NCBI GenBank assembly: GCA_905221605.1
Contig: CAJNDS010002307.1
Location: forward strand, 199,287 to 251,786
Origin: Symbiodinium natans
Lineage: Eukaryota; Sar; Dinophyceae; Suessiales; Symbiodiniaceae
DNA: 52,500 bases
Direction of reading: 5' to 3'
In this document: piece by piece, positions 43,301 through 51,432 of the stretch
Layout of the letters: each line of letters begins with the position of its first letter
Numbering within the stretch: position 1 is the first letter of the stretch
Position numbers and translations under genes: made by a program
Notes under the pieces: generated by a model
Told to the model about the DNA's origin: nothing
Databases searched by the model: none
The model's input: only the letters and a program-made list of their open reading frames with translations

Positions 43301-43955
43301 ATCCTTGAAGACAATGTTCGTCGGATAGTCGTGGCCATGGGGAAGATCCCTTACTCCAGTCGAGGTGGGATTGGGGATGTGGACAGGCTGCTCCCGGTCA
43401 TAGACTTGAGCATCTTTTCCGACCAGCCAAGAGAAGTAGTGGTGGTTGTAGGCGTGGTAGCTAGGAATGGACCGGTCACCTTCGGAGCAGTCAGGATAGC
43501 AAGAAAAACCGCCAAGAATGTCGTCGACCGTCGTGCTTCCCAGCTGAGGTCCATCGTGTGTGACCTGATCCACTTCATATCCCGTGATGGCCATCACCTG
43601 GGTAGTTTCCTAAATTAGCTTTAGAAGGGGAGGCCAAAAAGGGACCCTAATTTGGAAAACTACCCACCTTGCCGTCAAAACGATCCACCAGATCCTTCGG
43701 CAGGTTGATCGGTGCATTTCGTGTCCAGTAGACCTGGGAATACCTCGTGCGGACTTCGCCGTAGACGTCAAAGTGCTCAACCTTGCCCTTGACATTGTGC
43801 ATGAAATCGACGGAATAGTTTCCGGGCGTGCCCTTCCAGTGTTCGGACGACCCTGGTGGATTGCTTATCTGGTATGGTATGCCCCCCTTATTCATCACGT
43901 TGGGCTCAGCCGATGAAGGAAAGGCCAGTGCCACCAAGCCAAACATGGCCCTCAT
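37362..43955 (-). CDS. Secreted DOMON / SURNod19-like protein, ~15 exons
   Basis: Exons on minus, in order: 43955-43668, 43597-43304, 43107-43034, 42833-42735, 42115-42031, 41691-41583, 41442-~41383, ~41213-41112, ~40917-40811, 40651-~39990, ~39878-39805, ~38475-38416, 38312-38241, 37734-37616 and 37443-37362 (TGA). The start is ATG 43955, with a short hydrophobic leader MRAMFGLVALAFPSSAEP suggesting secretion. Marks in order: YGEVRTRYSQVYWTRN, MAITGYEVDQV, AYNHHYFSWLVG, QIDTHHRHFG, CPCSDRI, a DOMON-like block (GPDGYW, GVGFNAQAM, LTLTRPLQG), YHGGLQCC and LKWRYYFQEY as in SURNod19 proteins, PHCHAPSC, and ALPPCIFG. DOMON domains bind haem or sugar. The His/Cys blocks may bind metal, but the function is unknown. 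Junctions g-h, h-i, j-k and k-l are not resolved. Every other junction keeps phase exactly, so this is probably an intact gene. Confidence 0.75.
37444..37615 (-). other. GC-AG intron made of telomeric repeats, flanked by 28-bp direct repeats
   Basis: The 172-nt intron starts GCACCCCCGG and ends GCCTGGAG on minus. The interior is CCCTAAA/CCCCAAA text. The exon edges are duplicated: 37439-37466 and 37611-37638 match at 25 of 28 bases (GTTGTTGAAATACTT shared). Splicing joins NNTFR to HLGQMAQW in frame. Confidence 0.85.
37735..38240 (-). other. GC-AG intron, 506 nt, telomeric core
   Basis: Bounded by the direct repeat CGCCTCG (37732-37738; 38238-38244). Splicing joins RVFNE to ANYIALPPC. Contains long CCCCAAA/CCCTAAA arrays (37991-38215) and a ~150-bp unique stretch (37840-37990) with no feature recognised. 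Confidence 0.8.
38313..38415 (-). mobile_element. Introner, family B, acting as a 103-nt GA-AG intron
   Basis: Minus intron GAAACTTTGTCGTAGTTGGG...CCCAACCATGAACTAG. Terminal inverted repeats TAGTTGGGTA / TATCCCAACCATGA. GGAAA occurs at both splice sites. Removal joins WNADTG to EIICNVTARY exactly. The same family forms the intron at 42834-43033. Confidence 0.88.
38780..38880. mobile_element. Diverged inverted-repeat element related to the nested element at 42865
   Basis: TCTGTAGTACCATTATGGAA, TTACGTACCC and GGTACCCACTTCCATAGAA follow the layout of the insert at 42865-42973. It lies in the unresolved region between exons of the DOMON/SURNod19-like gene. Open frames here are spurious. Confidence 0.6.
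39106..39520. mobile_element. Poly-C element with CCGCCGACCC inverted termini, copy 2
   Basis: Same termini and unique parts as 18014-18519, but a shorter, more mixed C tract. It sits within the region where an intron of the minus gene is expected (between exons near 39805 and 38475). Confidence 0.8.
40652..40810 (-). mobile_element. Introner, family C, acting as a GC-AG intron
   Basis: Minus intron GCTTCTTAGCAGCTGAATGA...ACTCAGCAACTAAG, 159 nt. The ends are inverted repeats (CTTAGCAGCTGA / TCAGCAACTAAG). Removal joins GPDGYW to FGVGFNAQAM within the DOMON-like block. Contains a poly-C tract. Confidence 0.88.
40925..41080 (+). repeat. ~29-bp minisatellite with palindromic core
   Basis: Five copies of CCCTATATATACCCTTTAAG followed by GGATTATG. 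CCCTTTAAGGG is self-complementary. Lies in the intron between the KTCEPPRPM exon and the TVRLAGKVQL exon. Confidence 0.9.
41229..41309 (+). repeat. Two ~29-bp copies of TTTAAGTACATTTCCAGGTA
   Basis: TTTTAAGTACATTTCCAGGT at 41229 and TTTTAAGTACACTCCAGGTA at 41279, both continuing to CTTAAGCACA / CTCAAGCACA. Within the intron between exons g and h. Confidence 0.8.
41443..41582 (-). other. GC-AG intron with telomeric core
   Basis: 140 nt, minus GCTGCCTGCCCCTAAACCC...CCTTGCCACCAG. The direct repeat CAGGCTGC (GCCATCAGGCTGC / GCCACCAGGCTGC) spans the two splice sites. Removal gives LPSGCSLKPLG in frame. Contains about ten CCCTAAA units. Confidence 0.85.
41692..42030 (-). other. GT-AG intron with two telomeric tracts
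   Basis: 339 nt, starting GTCACTTGGTAGGC and ending TCTGCGCAG on minus. Joins ALET to DTCQAPITT. The donor-side GGTCACTTGGTAGGC resembles the acceptor-side GGACACCTGTCAGGC, a diverged direct repeat. Confidence 0.7.
42116..42734 (-). other. GA-AG intron, 619 nt, degenerate telomeric text
   Basis: Starts GAGCCCAGTCC and ends CCTCGAAAG on minus. The direct repeat GGCTCCT (42111-42117; 42730-42736) spans the splice sites. Joins EWFLPKR to SQGQETDRNG in frame. Confidence 0.8.
42834..43033 (-). mobile_element. Introner, family B, GA-AG intron with a nested element
   Basis: Minus GAAACCTTTGTCATAGTTGG...CCCAACCATGACCTAG. The terminal segments and the TTGGGTTTAAGTACCCTTAA segment are near-identical to the 38313-38415 intron. 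The 200-nt length is explained by a 109-bp insert. Removal joins LVHSP to KTWVVEPMQ. Confidence 0.88.
42865..42973. mobile_element. Hairpin element nested in the family B introner
   Basis: CCCAGAGGGTCCATTTGTA at the left pairs with TACAAATGGACCCTCTGGG at the right, and inner GGAATTAGGTACC pairs with GGTACCTAATTCC. Related to family A (GGGTCCAT core). Confidence 0.9.
43108..43303 (-). mobile_element. TIR/TSD-bounded intron carrying a telomeric array
   Basis: On plus: TSD TCCTT (43106-43110), TIR TCATGGGTTT (43111-43120), TTTAGGG array, a family D-like core, inverse TIR AAACCCATGA (43292-43301), TSD TCCTT (43302-43306). As an intron on minus it is GATCATGGG...CATGAAAG (GA-AG, 196 nt) and joins TNIVFK to ENPGGEFRK in frame. 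Confidence 0.9.
43598..43667 (-). mobile_element. 70-nt introner with GT-AG ends
   Basis: Minus GTGGGTAGTTTTCCAAATTA...CTAATTTAGGAAACTACCCAG. TIR GGTAGTTT-CC-AAATTAG, with AGGTG at both edges. Removal joins RFDGK to VMAITGYEV. Its GGGTAGTTT end is shared with the 35178 element family. Confidence 0.88.
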
Positions 43956-44025
43956 GGCTTCAGGCAGTCCGCAGGCTCCGATACCCCAGACCCTGAACTC
44001 CTAAGCCTTAAGCCCGAGACTCTAA

Positions 44026-44165
44026 ACCCTAAACCCTAAACCCTAAACCCTAAACCCTAAACCCTAAACCCTAAACCCTAAACCCTAAACCCTAAACCCT
44101 AAACCCTAACCCTAAACCCTAAACCCTAAACCCTAAACCCTAAACCCTAAACCCTAAACCCTAGA
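44026..44165 (-). repeat. Long telomeric tract upstream of the DOMON/SURNod19-like gene
   Basis: About 20 CCCTAAA units, one missing a base. Lies just 5' of the first recognised exon, so it is either in a 5' UTR intron or in the intergenic region. Confidence 0.95.
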
Positions 44166-44177
44166 CCCTACTAGTCT

Positions 44178-44265
44178 TTGGCCCTGATATCGCTACCGCT
44201 GCTGACTTTCCGATACCAAGGCACCAAGGCTGAGACCTTCAAAGCTACGCCCAGTTCACAAGTCT
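44178..44265 (-). CDS. Exon-like island, unknown protein
   Basis: Minus frame contains KVSALVPWYRKVSSGSDIRA. Could belong to an upstream gene or to an unrecognised 5' exon of the DOMON/SURNod19-like gene. Confidence 0.4.
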
Positions 44266-44539
44266 GGGGACAGGGTCTAGGGTTTAGGGTTTAGGGTTTT
44301 GGCGTTGAGGGTTTAGGATTTAGGGCTTGGAATCTGAGGTTTCGGGTTTGGGGTTTAGGGTTTGGGGCCTAAAAAAAGTTTAGGAGTTCGGGGTTTAGGG
44401 TTCAGGGGGCTTGGAGGCTTAAGACCTTACACTGCTTCTGGCTCATCCCCCCGACCCCCCCTTAAACCCTAAAGCCGGAACCCTAAACCCTAAACCCTAA
44501 ACCCTAAACCCCAAACCCTAAACCCTAAACCCTAAACCC

Positions 44540-44640
44540 TCGCGCCGTTCCCTCCTCTCGCAGATGACCGTCACAACGATCCTGAGCCTTCAAGCATTGG
44601 AGTGGCCTGCGGACCTCTTGCCTCCCCAACGAAGCCTGGG
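44540..44640 (-). CDS. Exon-like island, unknown protein
   Basis: Minus frame contains RPLQCLKAQDRCDGHLREEG, stop-free between ITS tracts at 44538 and 44650. Confidence 0.4.
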
Positions 44641-44774
44641 AAGCCCCTCAGGGTTTAGGGTTTAAATTTAGGGTTTAGGGTTTAGGGTTTAGGGTTTAGG
44701 GTTTAGGGTTTAGGGTTTAGGGTTTAGGGTTTAGGGTTACCCTAAAAAACCCCTAAACCCTAAACCCTAAACTC

Positions 44775-44868
44775 CAGACTGCGCGGCGTGGCGACTTCGC
44801 TCGCGCGCTGCGAGCTGGGCACCGAGTCCGGAGATGTTTGGAGCTCGATCATGGCGAGGATTTCTTCG
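44775..44868 (-). CDS. Exon-like island, unknown protein
   Basis: Minus frame contains ILAMIELQTSPDSVPSSQRA and continues SEVATPRSL. Open across the island. To its left (44690-44772) TTTAGGG and CCCTAAA arrays meet head to head. Confidence 0.45.
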
Positions 44869-44879
44869 TGTTAGGGTTT

Positions 44880-45295
44880 AGGGTTAAGGGTTAAGGGTTT
44901 AGGGTTTAGGGTTTAGGGTTTAAGGGTTTTTTGGTTTTAGGTTTTTTTGTTTGTCCTTTGGTTGTTTTTTTCTTTTAGGGTTTTTGGTTTTAGGGCTTCT
45001 TAGTTTTGTTTTTTTGGATGTATCGGTTTTAGGATTTCTTGGTTTTACGGTTTAGGGTTTGGGGTTCAGGGTTTTAGGGTTTGGGGTTTTGGGGGTTTAG
45101 GGTTTTGGGGATTGGGGTTTAGTGTCTGGGGTATAGGTTTTTTTGTTTTTAGGGTTTGGGGTTTTAGGGGTTTAGGGCTTAGGGTTTGAGGTTTAGGGTT
45201 TTAGGGTTTAGGGTTTAGGTTTCGGGGTTTTGGGGTTTGGGGTTCAGGGTTTAAGGGTTTAGGGTTTTAGGGTTCAAAGGTTTTGGGTTTAGCGC
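44880..45295 (+). repeat. T-rich degenerate telomeric text
   Basis: TTTAGGG units mixed with GTTTTTTTG, TTTTGG and TTTTAGG variants. No exon recognised. Confidence 0.8.
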
Positions 45296-46107
45296 GGATG
45301 AGGAGCTTAGGGTTTACAGACCCCGAAGCAGCAGCATGGAGAGGCGAAGCAAATTTCAGGCCGCGTCATTCTACGGGGGTTTGGAACCCTAAACCCTTAA
45401 CCCCAAACCTTAAACCCTAAACCCTAAACCCTAAACCCTAAACCTTGGTTTAGGGGTTAGGGTTTGGGGCTATCTTCGGCTTTTCTATTCCTTAGGGCTT
45501 GGGGTCTTGGGGCTGTAGGGTGGGAGGGTTAGGGTTCATACGAAGCCCTATTCTATCATGGTCTCAAGCCTGCCGGGAGCCGAAAGAAATGGAGGGCCGA
45601 GCTTGGCATCCCCTCTGCGGGATCCCTAAACCCTAAACCCTAAACCCTAAACCCTAAACCCTAAACCCTAAACCCTAAACCCTAAACCCTAAACCCTAAA
45701 ACCTAAACCCTAAACCCTAAACCCTAAACCCTAAACCCTAAACCCTAAACCAAAAACCCTTCATTCCTACATCCCTGAAGCACAAACTCTCCCCTGAGCC
45801 CCCAAAATTCTGAGCCGTGAGCCCTGAGCCTTATACGCCCTAAACCCTGGAACTCTGAAATCTAAACCCTAAACCCTAAACCCTAAACCCTAAACCCTAA
45901 ACCCTAAGCCCTAAGCCCTAACCCCAAACCCTAAACCCTAATGACACCCGAAACCCTAAACCCTGAACCCTAAACCGAAAAAAAAACCCTAAACCCCTAA
46001 ACCGAAAATTAAAACCAGTCTAACGGAGCTTAGGGTCCAGGGTCAAAAAGCGCTCAACCCCCCTGTGGGATAGCTGGCAAGATGACTCTTCAGAAACCCT
46101 TCATCCG

Positions 46108-46400
46108 CTTAGGGCTTGGGATGCCTAAGGCCTAAGGCCTAAGGCCCTAAGGCCTAAGGCCTAAGGCCTAGGCCCTAGAGGCCCTAGAGGCCCTAGAGGC
46201 CCTAGAGGCCCTAGAGGCCCTAGAGGCCCTAGAGGCCCTAGAGGCCCTAGAGGCCCTAGAGGCCCTAGAGGCCCTAGAGGCCTTAGAGGCCCTAGAGGCC
46301 CTAGAGGCCCTAGAGGCCCCAGAGGCCCTAGAGGCCCTAGAGGCCCTAAGCCCTACGCCCCAAACCCGAAGCCCTAAGCCCTGAGCCCTAAACCCTAGAA
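46108..46400 (+). repeat. AGGCCTA then (CCCTAGAGG)n 9-mer array
   Basis: About six AAGGCCT units, then about 20 copies of CCCTAGAGG with rare substitutions. A 9-base period, unlike the 7-base telomeric unit from which it seems derived. Confidence 0.95.
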
Positions 46401-46704
46401 GCCCTAGAGGCCCACGATGTAACTGAACTTGGCCCTCCTGAGTCGATCTCCGGGTAAAAGCCGTAAACCCACAAAAAACCCAAAACCTGCAACCCTAAAC
46501 CCTAAACCCTAAACCCTAAACCCTAAACCCTAAACCCTAAACCCTCTAAACTTCCCCCTCCCCCCAACTCCTAAACCCTAGGATGGCCCTGAAAACATTC
46601 CAAAAAGCGTTCCTAAACAAGATCCTCTAAAAACCCAGCAGAAAAAAAACGTAAGCCCTAAACCCTACACCCAAAGCCCCTCAACCCTAAACCCGACACA
46701 CAGT

Positions 46705-46925
46705 TTTTGTTCTGCCGTCTCTCAGCGCGAAGCCCTAAACCCTAAACCCTACATCCCGAAACACCGTTTTGTTTCTGCCGCCTCTCAGCCCGAAGCCCTA
46801 AACCCTAAACCCCTAAAACCTTAAACCCTAAACCCTACAACCCTAGAGCCCTAAACCCTAAAACCCTAAAACCCTAAAACCCTAAAACCCTAAATGATTT
46901 TTTCTGCCGTCTCTCCATTCCGGCA
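46705..46925 (-). repeat. Exon edge triplicated around telomeric tracts
   Basis: TTCTGCCGTCTCTC appears at about 46714, 46774 (one mismatch) and 46907. The first two copies continue AGCSCGAAGCCCTAAACCC. Telomeric text separates the copies. Confidence 0.85.
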
Positions 46926-47000
46926 GTGAGGATGAGAGCCAAGCGCTGGCTCAGCCGCTCCAGTGAGTAGGGCCGCGCGAGCTCCCTTGGGCTCCGATGG
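46905..47000 (-). CDS. Exon-like island, unknown protein
   Basis: Minus frame contains ARPYSLERLSQRLALILTAG and ends MERRQK at the triplicated edge, so the next exon probably resumes after one of the copies at 46774 or 46714. Confidence 0.5.
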
Positions 47001-47723
47001 TTGGAGTTTGGGGTTTAGTGTTTCGGGTTTAGGGTTTGGGGTTTGGGGTTTAGGTTTGGGGTTTGGGGTTTAGGGTTTGGGGTCTATTAGTTGTTGTTTG
47101 GTTTTTAAGGTCTTGGGGTCTGGGGTGCTTGGGCTTTGCGGGTAAGCTGGGGGGGGGGGGGGGGTCCTGACATTCGGGTGTTGGGGGGCTCAAGAATCTG
47201 GCATCTAGGCTACCATGGGCCCGACGCCCATACTCAGTACCAGGGAGCAGCAGAGAAGTGTCAGCAAAACTCTAGACCCTAAACCCTAAACCCTGGACCC
47301 TAAACCCTGAACCCTGAACCCTAAACCCCAACCCTAAACCCTGACCTCATAGAACCCGTGGCTTTCACCTCCTTGCAGGGTGTAGGCGAGGGTTTAGGGC
47401 TTGGGAGACGGTTCAACCCTAAACCCTAAACCCCAAACCCGAAATACCCTAACCTAGAGCTTGGGGATTGCAGGGGATTAGGTCAGGGATGATTTTGTCA
47501 TTGTGGTCTGGCAATGAGATTGAGTGTTCGCGGGATGCAAGGCTCAACCCTGAACCCGACAGTATTTAGGGTTGCGGGTTTTCGGGTTTTCGGGTTAGGG
47601 CTTAGGGCTCTAGGGTTCCAGGGGTTCTAAGGTCCCGTGTGTTCTGGGGTTCTGGCGTTGCCGGCCCGTATCACCAAACACAACACAGTATGGTCTTCGG
47701 GCTCAGAAGCTTGAGTCTGTTGG

Positions 47724-47942
47724 TAGGGTTTAGGGTTTAGGGTTTAGGGTTTAGGGTTTAGGGTTTAGGGTTTAGGGTTTAGGGTTTAGGGTTTAGGGTT
47801 TAGGGTTTAGGGTTTAGGGTTTAGGGTTTAGGTTAGGGTTTAGGGTTTAGGGTTTAGGGTTTAGGGTTTAGGGTTTAGGGTTTAGGGTTTAGGGTTTAGG
47901 GTTTAGGGTTTAGGGTTTAGGGTTTAGGGTTTAGGGTTTAGG
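47724..47942 (+). repeat. Longest telomeric tract in the window
   Basis: About 31 TTTAGGG units with a single TTTAGGTTAGGG slip. The region 47005-47720 has only degenerate repeats and a poly-G run. No exon recognised there. Confidence 0.97.
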
Positions 47943-48281
47943 GAACTTTAACCCCCAACCCTGAACCTGAAGGTTTGTGTGGCTTCAGATTCACCTGGCA
48001 AGCTTGCCAGTTCAAACGATGGCTTGGCGTCACATGCCTTCAATGCTGGAGTGCAAGTGGGCCCAATTCAGCACAATACTTCTCCGTTCTTTCTGTTGAG
48101 GGTTTAGGGGCTCATAGTTACATTCGTGTATTCATATACCCCCCCCTCCCCCCGGCCCCAACCTTCAGCAACATATTCCTATACTCCCCTTTTAACCTTG
48201 ACAAAAAATGTTTTCACTATCCTCTTGAGATTTATGTAAACAAAAATGGAAAAAATGTGCCCAAGGGGGATATAGCCTTAG

Positions 48282-48390
48282 CCCTAAGGGTCCATGTACC
48301 TATATAGTATATACTTGCGCCTTAAAGGGGTTCCTATATAGTAGCTTTAGGGCCCAAGTATGTACTATACAGGTACATGGATCCTTTGGG
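48282..48390. mobile_element. Hairpin MITE-like element, family A (diverged subfamily)
   Basis: CCCTAAGGGTCCATGTACCT ... AGGTACATGGATCCTTTGGG. Inner arms differ from the 17132 type (AAAGGGGTTCCTATATAGTA), matching the 24693 copy, so there are at least two subfamilies. Confidence 0.88.
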
Positions 48391-48396
48391 TAACAG

Positions 48397-48492
48397 AGAC
48401 CCCGACTGCGCAGTCTACATCGCAAGGCCACCTGGCTTGCAAGCGCAGCTGCCAGCGGAGAGCGTTGTCCTCGGTCGCTGCGGCTGTAAGGG
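48397..48492 (-). CDS. Exon-like island, unknown protein
   Basis: Minus frame contains TEDNALRWQLRLQARWPCDV and continues DCAVGV, adjacent to the family A element, which may form part of the following intron. Confidence 0.45.
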
Positions 48493-49067
48493 AGTGCTAA
48501 ACCCTAAACCCTAAACCCTAAACCCGAAACCCTAAACCCTAAACCCTAACCCTTGAGAATGTGAAAGCCACAAGAGGCACGCGCTGAACGTGAGATCTGC
48601 GACCTTTCTTCATGTTCGAACGTATATTATTCTATGAACAGACATTGCCGGACCTTATAAACACTGAAGCCCAAACCATATACCCTAAACCCGAACCTGA
48701 ATCTAGCCGGCATCGTCTTGTCAATATGCGGGCAGGTTTGGAACGACTCCCAGATTGTTGTCAGCCTCCCGTGTTCCGAATCGTCACAAAGTGACCCTCG
48801 TCTGCACCCTAAACCCTAAACCCTAAACCCTAAACCCTAAACCCTAAACCCTAAACCCTAAACCCTAAACGGGCATTTTGTCCATATGTCATTCCGGAAA
48901 TTATGGCCAGGCCGGGTCGCGTCGCGTAGGTCGTGTCGGGACGTTCGTTCGGCTTCTTTCCGGGTTTTCGGGACTCGCGCTTGTACAGAGGGAGATGGGA
49001 GGGGAGGGGAGTCCTGGAGGCTCGAAGCTTAATTAACGTACCCAACACAGCGCTCTGCTCTTACCAG

Positions 49068-49109
<42 letters not shown>

Positions 49110-50055
49110 GCTGAATTAGGGTGATTTTGTACCAAATTGATTCTTTCTTACAAGGGCACTACAGGGAGTGTTCTCGTTGTTTTTGGTTCTCGTGTTCTCG
49201 TTGTTTTTGGAGGGGTTCTTAAGCAAATAGTAGCTTCATAAGGGCAACTGTATTGGTGATTACCCTAAACCCTTTGAACCCTACACCCTAAACCCTATAC
49301 CCTGAACCCTAACTTAGGGTCCTCATGTTCAAATCCCAGCGTCTGAAGCGATCTCTCGGGTCCAGTGCACGGCTTCGTCGATGCCTGGTTTTCACCCTAA
49401 ACCCTAAACCCTAAACCCTAAACCCTAAACCCTAAACCCTAAACCCTAAACCCTAAACCCTAAACCCTAAACCCTAAACCCTAAACCCTAAACCCTAAAC
49501 CCCCATTGGGGGGAGGGGGCGGGAAGGTCGAGTCCAAAGGTGGTTACATCGAGGTTAGTAGAAAGGGCCTCTTGCCATCAGTCTTGGCCAAGTTTTTCGG
49601 AGACTTTCAGGGCTCGTGGTTTTTCGGAGCCTCGGTGGACCAACTCCCCCCCCCCCCCCCCCCCCCAAACCCTAAACCCTAAACCCTAAACCCTGAACCC
49701 TACATCCTTAAATCGCGGAAGTCCTGAACCCTAGGACACAGACCCCTTTTGCTCCAAAAGGCCTAAACCGTCAAACCCTATCAACCCTAAACTCGCCCTA
49801 GACCGTGAAAACCCTGAACCCCAACATGCCAACCCTAAACCCTAAACCCTAAACCCTAAACCCTAAACCCTAAACCCTAAACCCTATACCCATAGAGGGC
49901 TTTGAGAACGAGGCTCTATGACTTGGGGCACCGGGGTTTTCCGGAGTCATATGGGTTCAGGGGGGCAGAACTCCTGGCCCTAAACCCTAAACCCTAAACC
50001 CTAAACCCTAAGTCCTAAACCCTAAACCCTAGCCCTCAACCCTGAACCCTGAAAT

Positions 50056-50166
50056 CGAAGCGTGCCCAGGCGCTCCGTGCCACTGCGGGATAGTTCGTCC
50101 CAGCTATGACATCCAGAAAGCCCTGCTCGTTCCACAGGACCTGGTCTGCGACGTCGGCAGTTGGGT
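50056..50166 (-). CDS. Exon-like island, glycosyltransferase-like motif
   Basis: Minus frame contains ADQVLWNEQGFLDVIAGTNY and continues PAVARSAWARFDF. DQ-x-x-x-N is found in nucleotide-diphospho-sugar transferases of plants and algae, but a single motif is weak evidence. Another minus frame is also open. Confidence 0.45.
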
Positions 50167-50712
50167 TTAGAGAACATGTCCGAAGCCCTCAACCCTGAAG
50201 ACCCCACACTCTAAACCCTAAACAGTAACCCTAAACCCTAAACCCTAAGCCCTAAACCCTAAACCTCAACCCTACACCCTACTTGAGAGTATAGACAAGA
50301 CAAGGATCTTCATCTTTTTTGGGGCCTCGAGAAAGAACTTGTTGGAGGTGTTGCGGGAACCCAGCTCTCGAAAAACAAAAGACCCTAGTCTGGGGTTGGG
50401 GGGGGGGGGGGTGAGGGTTTAGGGTTTAGGGTTAGTTAGAGTTTAGGGTGTAGGGTGTAGGGTTTAGGGTTTAGGGTTTTGGGTTTAGGGTTGAGGGTTG
50501 AGGGTTTAGGGTTTAGGTGTAGGGCTTAGGGCTTAGGGCTTAGGGTTTAGGGTTTAGCATTTAGGGTTTACGGTTCAGGGTTTCTGGTTGAGGGTTGAGG
50601 GTGTGTAGGGCGTATAGAGGAAACCCTCAGAGCATCGCTGTTAGGCACTTCTCTGGATCTAAGAATTTAAAGGGTCCTTGCGTTTTTTTTTTTCTAGGTT
50701 TAACGCTAAACC

Positions 50713-50751
<39 letters not shown>

Positions 50752-50920
50752 ACCCTAAACCCTAAACTAAACCATACAATCGCCAGGCCCGGGGCTGTTG
50801 GAAGCCCGGCAGCGAAAGCGTTGACCTTTTGGTTGGGATGAGGGCTGTGTTTCCCTACGTAGGGTTTAGGGTTTAGAGTTTAGGGTTTAGGGTTTAGGGT
50901 TTAGGGTTAAACCTAGAACC

Positions 50921-51022
50921 CTGTCCATGTACGTACATAGGGAATACTTGGGCCTTGAGGTACCTCCTATATAGGGACTTCTGGGCCCAAGTCTACAATC
51001 GTACGGTATATGGACTCTTGGG
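50921..51022. mobile_element. Diverged family A hairpin element
   Basis: CTGTCCATGTACGTACATAG...GGTATATGGACTCTTGGG. The inner GGGAATACTTGGGCCTTGAG segment matches the other copies. Followed by a TTTGGGG array. Confidence 0.7.
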
Positions 51023-51028
51023 ATTTGT

Positions 51029-51170
51029 GTTTGGTTTGGGGTTTGGGGTTTGGGTTTGGGGTTTGGGGTTTGGGGTTTGGGGTTTGGGGTTTGGGGTTTG
51101 GGGTTTGGGGTTTGGGGTTTGGGGTTTGGGGTTGGGGGTTTGGGGCTTGGGGCTTGGGGCTTGGGGTGTC
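51029..51170 (+). repeat. (TTTGGGG)n variant array
   Basis: About 18 GTTTGGG heptamers (A-to-G variant of the telomeric unit). Open frames give only Gly/Phe/Trp/Leu/Val repeats and are not genes. Confidence 0.95.
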
Positions 51171-51432
51171 TGTACGTCAGCTAGGGCTTTAGTCTGTTCT
51201 GATTAGAGGATTTAAGGTACTCGGCCAAACTCCAAAGCCAATCAGACTTCAAGCCCAGAACCGGACCCCGACTCCGACACAAAAACTTCTTGGGGCTTTG
51301 CGGTTGCCCGACAAGTCCCGTAAGCCTAAACCCCAAACCCCGAGCCCGGCCTAAGTCCTAAACCAAAACCCTAAACCGGTTTAGGGTTTTAGGGTTTAGG
51401 GTGTAGGGTTTAGGGTAAACCCTAACCCAAAG

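Noticed and set aside
39961-43618. Plus-strand open frames of 100-155 codons at 39997-40464 and 43298-43618
   Set aside because: Antisense shadows of exons j and b of the minus-strand gene, whose family motifs are unmistakable on minus.
49320-49395. tRNA-like TTCAAATCCC
   Set aside because: Resembles a T-loop, but no acceptor, D-arm or anticodon stem can be formed around it.
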